A DNA stretch of 64,000 bases from Salibaculum sp035270045. Lineage in GTDB: Bacteria > Pseudomonadota > Alphaproteobacteria > Rhodobacterales > Rhodobacteraceae. Each line of letters begins with the position of its first letter. Position 1 is the first letter of the stretch. This document shows, one piece after another, positions 60,467-64,000 of the stretch. Where the stretch lies: contig NZ_DATFIP010000049.1 in assembly GCF_035270045.1 (NCBI RefSeq), positions 27,547-91,546 of the forward strand. Reading direction: 5' to 3'. The translations under genes and the position numbers were made by a program. Under the pieces are notes generated by a model. The model was not told where the DNA came from. It saw nothing but the letters and a program-made list of their open reading frames with translations, and ran no database searches.

Positions 60467-61102
60467 ATGCGAAAACCGGCAAGATCGGAAAAGACGGAAC
60501 AACGGAGTCAGCCGCTTCAGGTTCCTCTACTCTATGCCTTTCGCGAGGCCGCCGAGGCCGGTGATTCCCGCAAGCATGACGTCAATTACGATTCGGGCGG
60601 CGCACGCGTTGTATCGCAAAGGGCCTCGGTTCGCAGACGCGGCACCAACGAAGCCGCCCTCAAGCGAAATCTCAACATTGACCTCGGTCATCTCGTCAAT
60701 ACGATCAACCTCGCATCGGTCACCGATCTTGACGGTCATCCTTCGGTTCGCCGCTCGGTGCTGAATTATGGCATCGACGACCTGACCCACCTGACCACTG
60801 ATTCCACTGGCCTGCAGGACCTTGGCGCCGCCCTGCGACAGGCCCTGATCGCCCATGAACCGCGGCTCGTGCCGGAAACGTTGACGATTGCCCAACAGGA
60901 GGTCAACGAGGAAACCAACCAGCGCATAGCCTTTCATGCCCATGCGGAAATGAAATGCCGCCCCGTAGATATCCCGCTAGAATTCCTGGCCGAGATCGAT
61001 GTCGGCTCCGGCAAGGTGGAACTTCAGGGAATCGTCGGCGCCGGCGGACCGCGCGCCAATGGCGCGCGCTCCACGAAGGGTTCGTCAGTCGACGGCGCAT
61101 AA
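60467..61102 (+). CDS. tssE: T6SS baseplate protein TssE (gp25-like)
   Basis: From the ATG at 60467, which follows AAAGAGGA, the product is 211 residues. An N-terminal extension (1-70) precedes the gp25-like domain: LKRNLNIDLGHLVNTINLAS, RSVLNYGIDDLTHL and LRQALIAHEPRLVPETL. TssE joins TssF and TssG in the baseplate wedge and nucleates the sheath. It is longer than the usual TssE, mainly at the N-terminus. Confidence 0.93.
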   Translation: MRKPARSEKTEQRSQPLQVPLLYAFREAAEAGDSRKHDVNYDSGGARVVSQRASVRRRGTNEAALKRNLNIDLGHLVNTINLASVTDLDGHPSVRRSVLNYGIDDLTHLTTDSTGLQDLGAALRQALIAHEPRLVPETLTIAQQEVNEETNQRIAFHAHAEMKCRPVDIPLEFLAEIDVGSGKVELQGIVGAGGPRANGARSTKGSSVDGA

Positions 61103-61107
61103 AAACC

Positions 61108-63081
61108 ATGCAGCAGGAATTTCTCGACCTCTACGAACGCGAGCTCAACGCCCTCTATGACCGGGCTGCCGCCTTCGCCGCAGAGTTTCCCGGACTTGCC
61201 GACAGGCTTGGCGGGCTGACGCGGGACCGGCTTGACCCAGGCCTCGCAGGGCTTCTAGAAGGCTCGGCCTTTCTCGCCGCGCGGGTGGGAATGAAGCAGA
61301 ACGAGGAATTCGGGACCTTTACCACTGCCATCCTGAAGCAATTGCTCCCAGGCTACCTGGCCCCGGTACCCGCCGCGGCGCTGCTACAGGCCGCGCCGGA
61401 CTTCCGCCAACCGGACCTGGCCCAGGGCAAGCGCTTCGCACCGGGCGGCTATCTGGACGCGGCCTACCGCGAACGCGATCAACGTGTGTCCTGCCGCTTC
61501 CGCTTGGCCGCACCTTTGGAGCTATGGCCGCTCGAACTGGACCAGGCGGCCTATTTCACCAGTCCCGCCCCCTTGCAAGCCCTCGGGCTGGAGGTATCGC
61601 AAGGGACCGTAGCCGGCCTCAGGCTTCGGCTGGTGCGGCGCACCGGGCCGGGAACACCCGACCCGGATGCCGATATCGTGCCGAATGCCAAGCCGCCCCC
61701 GCCCGTCGGCGATCTCGCCCGGGCCGGGCTGGACAACCTGCCGGTGCACCTCCACGGCCCCATGGCGGCCATGACCGGCCTTTACGAACAGATCTTCGCG
61801 CGCAGCACGAAGCTGACCCTGCGCTGGCTGGACACGCAAGGCGACCCCGTCTTCGCGCGGTGCCCACCTGGTCTGGTCCGGCAGCTGGGTTTCGACGAGG
61901 ACGAATCCTTTTTCCCCGAAGAGGGGCGCCTGTTCCGCGGCTTCGCCCTGCTGCGCGAGTTCCACATGCTGCCGCAGAAATTCCTCGGCTTCCGCCTGTC
62001 CGGGCTCGCCGCCCTGCTGGAGCGGGTCACCGCCCCGGCCTGCGACCTGTTGTTCGAATTCGACCGGGCCGATGCCGCGCTGGCCTCGACCATCTCGGAC
62101 CAGAGCTTCCGGCTTTATACCGCACCTGCGATCAACTTGTTCTCGGAACGCTCGGCGCGGGTCAAGATCGACGCGGGCCGCCGGGAACATCTGATGGTGC
62201 CGCAACCGAGCCCGCACGAGAACTACGAGATCCACTCGGTTCTGAGGGTGCGCGCGCATTACGGCGGAAAGCGCAAGCCAGTGCCGATCTGGCCGGTCTA
62301 CGGGCAACCACGCGATGCCACGCGCGCCTCCGAAGAGCTGTACTATGACATCCGCCAACGGCCACGTCGCCTGAGCGCGACCGAAATCCGCCGCGGCCAG
62401 CATGGCGATTATACCGGATCCGAGACCCTGATCACCCTGCATGAACCAGCCACCATCGATGATCCCGACCCGGTTCAGAGCCTTCAGGCCGATCTTCTTT
62501 GCACCAACCGGCATCTGCCGGCGATGCTTCCCATGGGGCAGGCCAAGGCGGATTTCCGGCTAGTCAACGACACCTCGATCGCTTTCGCCTGCATCACCGG
62601 ACCGACCCCGCCGCGCGATGCACTGTCAGGTCAGGAAGGTCCCAACCCGCGTATTGGGGATCAGGGTGCGCGGATGTGGCAGGCAATCAACTGCCTGAGC
62701 TTCAACCTTCTGGGCCTGAACGACCGCCACGCCGACGACCCCGCCGCCGGCCTGCGAGATGCCCTGTCGCTGTTCGCCGACTTGTCCGACAGCATCACCG
62801 AACGGCAGGTCCAGGGGCTGACCGGTAGCGAAACGCGGCCCGTGGTGCGATCGGTCAAACGCCCTGACGGTTACGCCCCCGCCCGCGGGCTGGAAGTGAC
62901 ATTGACCTTCGACGAACGCGCCTTCGAAGGCAGCGGCATTGCCCTGCTGGGCGCCGTCCTGGATCGGTTCCTTGCAGATTACGTACAACTCAACAGCTTC
63001 ACAGAGACCGTGATCGTGTCACGCAAGCGCGGCGAGGTCATGCGCTGGCCACCACGGTCGGGCACGGGTCCGGTCCTGTGA
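61108..63081 (+). CDS. tssF: T6SS baseplate protein TssF
   Basis: The product is 657 residues. It begins QEFLDLYERELNALYDRAAAF and has LTRDRLDPGLAGLLEGSAFL, then QLLPGYLAPVPAAALLQ, and a C-terminal region ERAFEGSGIALLGAVLDRFL, all typical of TssF (ImpG/VasA). It makes the baseplate wedge with TssE, TssG and TssK. Its stop overlaps the GTG start of tssG. Confidence 0.95.
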   Translation: MQQEFLDLYERELNALYDRAAAFAAEFPGLADRLGGLTRDRLDPGLAGLLEGSAFLAARVGMKQNEEFGTFTTAILKQLLPGYLAPVPAAALLQAAPDFRQPDLAQGKRFAPGGYLDAAYRERDQRVSCRFRLAAPLELWPLELDQAAYFTSPAPLQALGLEVSQGTVAGLRLRLVRRTGPGTPDPDADIVPNAKPPPPVGDLARAGLDNLPVHLHGPMAAMTGLYEQIFARSTKLTLRWLDTQGDPVFARCPPGLVRQLGFDEDESFFPEEGRLFRGFALLREFHMLPQKFLGFRLSGLAALLERVTAPACDLLFEFDRADAALASTISDQSFRLYTAPAINLFSERSARVKIDAGRREHLMVPQPSPHENYEIHSVLRVRAHYGGKRKPVPIWPVYGQPRDATRASEELYYDIRQRPRRLSATEIRRGQHGDYTGSETLITLHEPATIDDPDPVQSLQADLLCTNRHLPAMLPMGQAKADFRLVNDTSIAFACITGPTPPRDALSGQEGPNPRIGDQGARMWQAINCLSFNLLGLNDRHADDPAAGLRDALSLFADLSDSITERQVQGLTGSETRPVVRSVKRPDGYAPARGLEVTLTFDERAFEGSGIALLGAVLDRFLADYVQLNSFTETVIVSRKRGEVMRWPPRSGTGPVL

Positions 63082-64000
63082 ACGGCAAGGCGCGATACCA
63101 GGAGCTGATCGAGGCCCCTTGGTCCTTCGACGTGCTGAACCTGATGCGCGAGCTTGACCGCAGCCACCCCGAAAAACCCCGCATGGGCACGGCCGCGCGC
63201 CAGAGCGAGGAAATCGTGCATATCCGGCAAGACCCTTTCCTGGCTTTTCCGTCATCCAACGTGACCCGGGTCGTGCCGCCCGAAAGCCCCGGCGACGCGA
63301 TATCCGTCTTCGTGCAATTCATGGGCTTCTTCGGTCCCAACGGCCCCCTGCCCTTGGCGATGACGCTGGAAGCGCACCAGTGGATGACACGGCGCAATGA
63401 CCCGGCTTTCGCCCGGTTCGCCGACATCTTCTCGACCCGTTTCGTGCAACTGTTCTACCGCGCGTGGGCCGATGCCCGCCCCGTTGTGCAGATGGACCGC
63501 CCCGCCGATGACAGGTTCCGCGCCTGGGTCGGTGCGCTTAGCGGGCACGGCACGCCGGGCCTGCAAAACCGCGATTCGCTCGATGATGATACCCGGCGGC
63601 ATCTCTCCGGGCTCTGGGGCAGCCGCGTGCGCAGCGCCACGCGGCTTTCCCAGCTCCTGCGCGAGGTCATGGAGATGGACGCCGAGCTTGAAGAGAGGGT
63701 CGGCACCTGGCTTGAATTCAGCGATGACGACCTGTCGCGCCTGGGCACCGAAACCGCGGCGCTGGGGCGAAATTGCTGCCTCGGCGCGCGGGCCTACAGC
63801 GTGAACGACAAGATCCGCGTCACCCTGCACTGTCGTGACGTCGCAGAGTACGACAGCTGCCTGCCCGGGCGGCCGGAATGCCGCCGTCTGGTCGATTTCC
63901 TGCATGGCTATCTGGGTGACGCCGTCGAGATCGATATCGCGCTCACCCTGCCCGAGGAGCTGCTACCCACGACCCGTCTCGGTGCAGCCGGTCAGCTGGG
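63078..64000 (+). CDS. tssG: T6SS baseplate protein TssG, 3' end outside the window
   Basis: The start is GTG at 63078, overlapping the tssF stop as GTGA. At least 307 codons are present and the frame is open at the right edge. The N-terminus has APWSFDVLNLMRELDR, then GTAARQSEEIVHIRQDP and LAFPSSNVTRV, which is the TssG (ImpH/VasB) signature. Later FGPNGPLPLAMTLEA is the conserved GxxGxLPxxxTE region. It caps TssF in the baseplate wedge. The missing part is probably short. Confidence 0.93.
   Translation, partial: MNGKARYQELIEAPWSFDVLNLMRELDRSHPEKPRMGTAARQSEEIVHIRQDPFLAFPSSNVTRVVPPESPGDAISVFVQFMGFFGPNGPLPLAMTLEAHQWMTRRNDPAFARFADIFSTRFVQLFYRAWADARPVVQMDRPADDRFRAWVGALSGHGTPGLQNRDSLDDDTRRHLSGLWGSRVRSATRLSQLLREVMEMDAELEERVGTWLEFSDDDLSRLGTETAALGRNCCLGARAYSVNDKIRVTLHCRDVAEYDSCLPGRPECRRLVDFLHGYLGDAVEIDIALTLPEELLPTTRLGAAGQL

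Overview
The window is GC-rich, densely coded DNA with many ATGA or GTGA start/stop overlaps. I infer an alphaproteobacterium, most likely of the Rhodobacteraceae/Roseobacter-Paracoccus group. The reasons are the gene families present (IalB-like, DUF1036, DUF6931-like, YjbF/YjbH, TssL with a C-terminal OmpA domain) and the base composition. No rRNA, tRNA or CRISPR was seen.

Three programmes are interleaved. (1) A type VI secretion system (T6SS) lies in three blocks. Block one, 6.3-22.2 kb, holds tssA, a pseudo-caspase, a lytic transglycosylase, ppkA, pppA, tagF, tssM, tssL and tssK. Block two, 40.8-48.6 kb, holds vgrG, a DUF6931-like gene, fha/tagH, a secreted protein, exbB, two exbD genes and a TonB/TolA-like gene. 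Block three, 57.7-64 kb, holds tssB, tssC, hcp, tssE, tssF and a partial tssG. (2) An exopolysaccharide (EPS) locus is split among 1-6.2 kb (asparagine synthase tail, EpsG-like polymerase, glycosyltransferases, manC, ydcF), 22.3-24.1 kb (formyltransferase and polysaccharide deacetylase), 33.4-37.1 kb (wzb, wzc, epimerase) and 50.5-57.6 kb (yjbF, yjbH, wza, sulfotransferase, ABC exporter). (3) A probable lasso-peptide cluster at 28.9-33.3 kb has a divergent cyclase gene facing a 55-codon precursor, a PqqD-like RRE protein (B1), a B2 protease and a nucleotidyltransferase. An HPr-kinase-like gene that could tailor the peptide sits at 49.5-50.4 kb beside a sulfotransferase.

At 25.6-27.3 kb a PAAR-lipase gene overlaps a periplasmic ankyrin-type gene, which looks like a T6SS effector with its immunity protein. 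An intact IS4-family element (14-bp terminal repeats, 9-bp target duplication) sits about 20 bp upstream of the effector start. At 37.8-40.4 kb is a large autotransporter.

Working model: the T6SS carries a threonine-phosphorylation switch (PpkA, PppA, FHA protein, TssL Thr21), a peptidoglycan-active accessory set, and an unusual Exb/Tol-like proton-motive-force module. The TonB-like protein of that module shares a C-terminal domain with PpkA, which is the least-described arrangement here. The lasso-peptide cluster is the clearest natural-product system.
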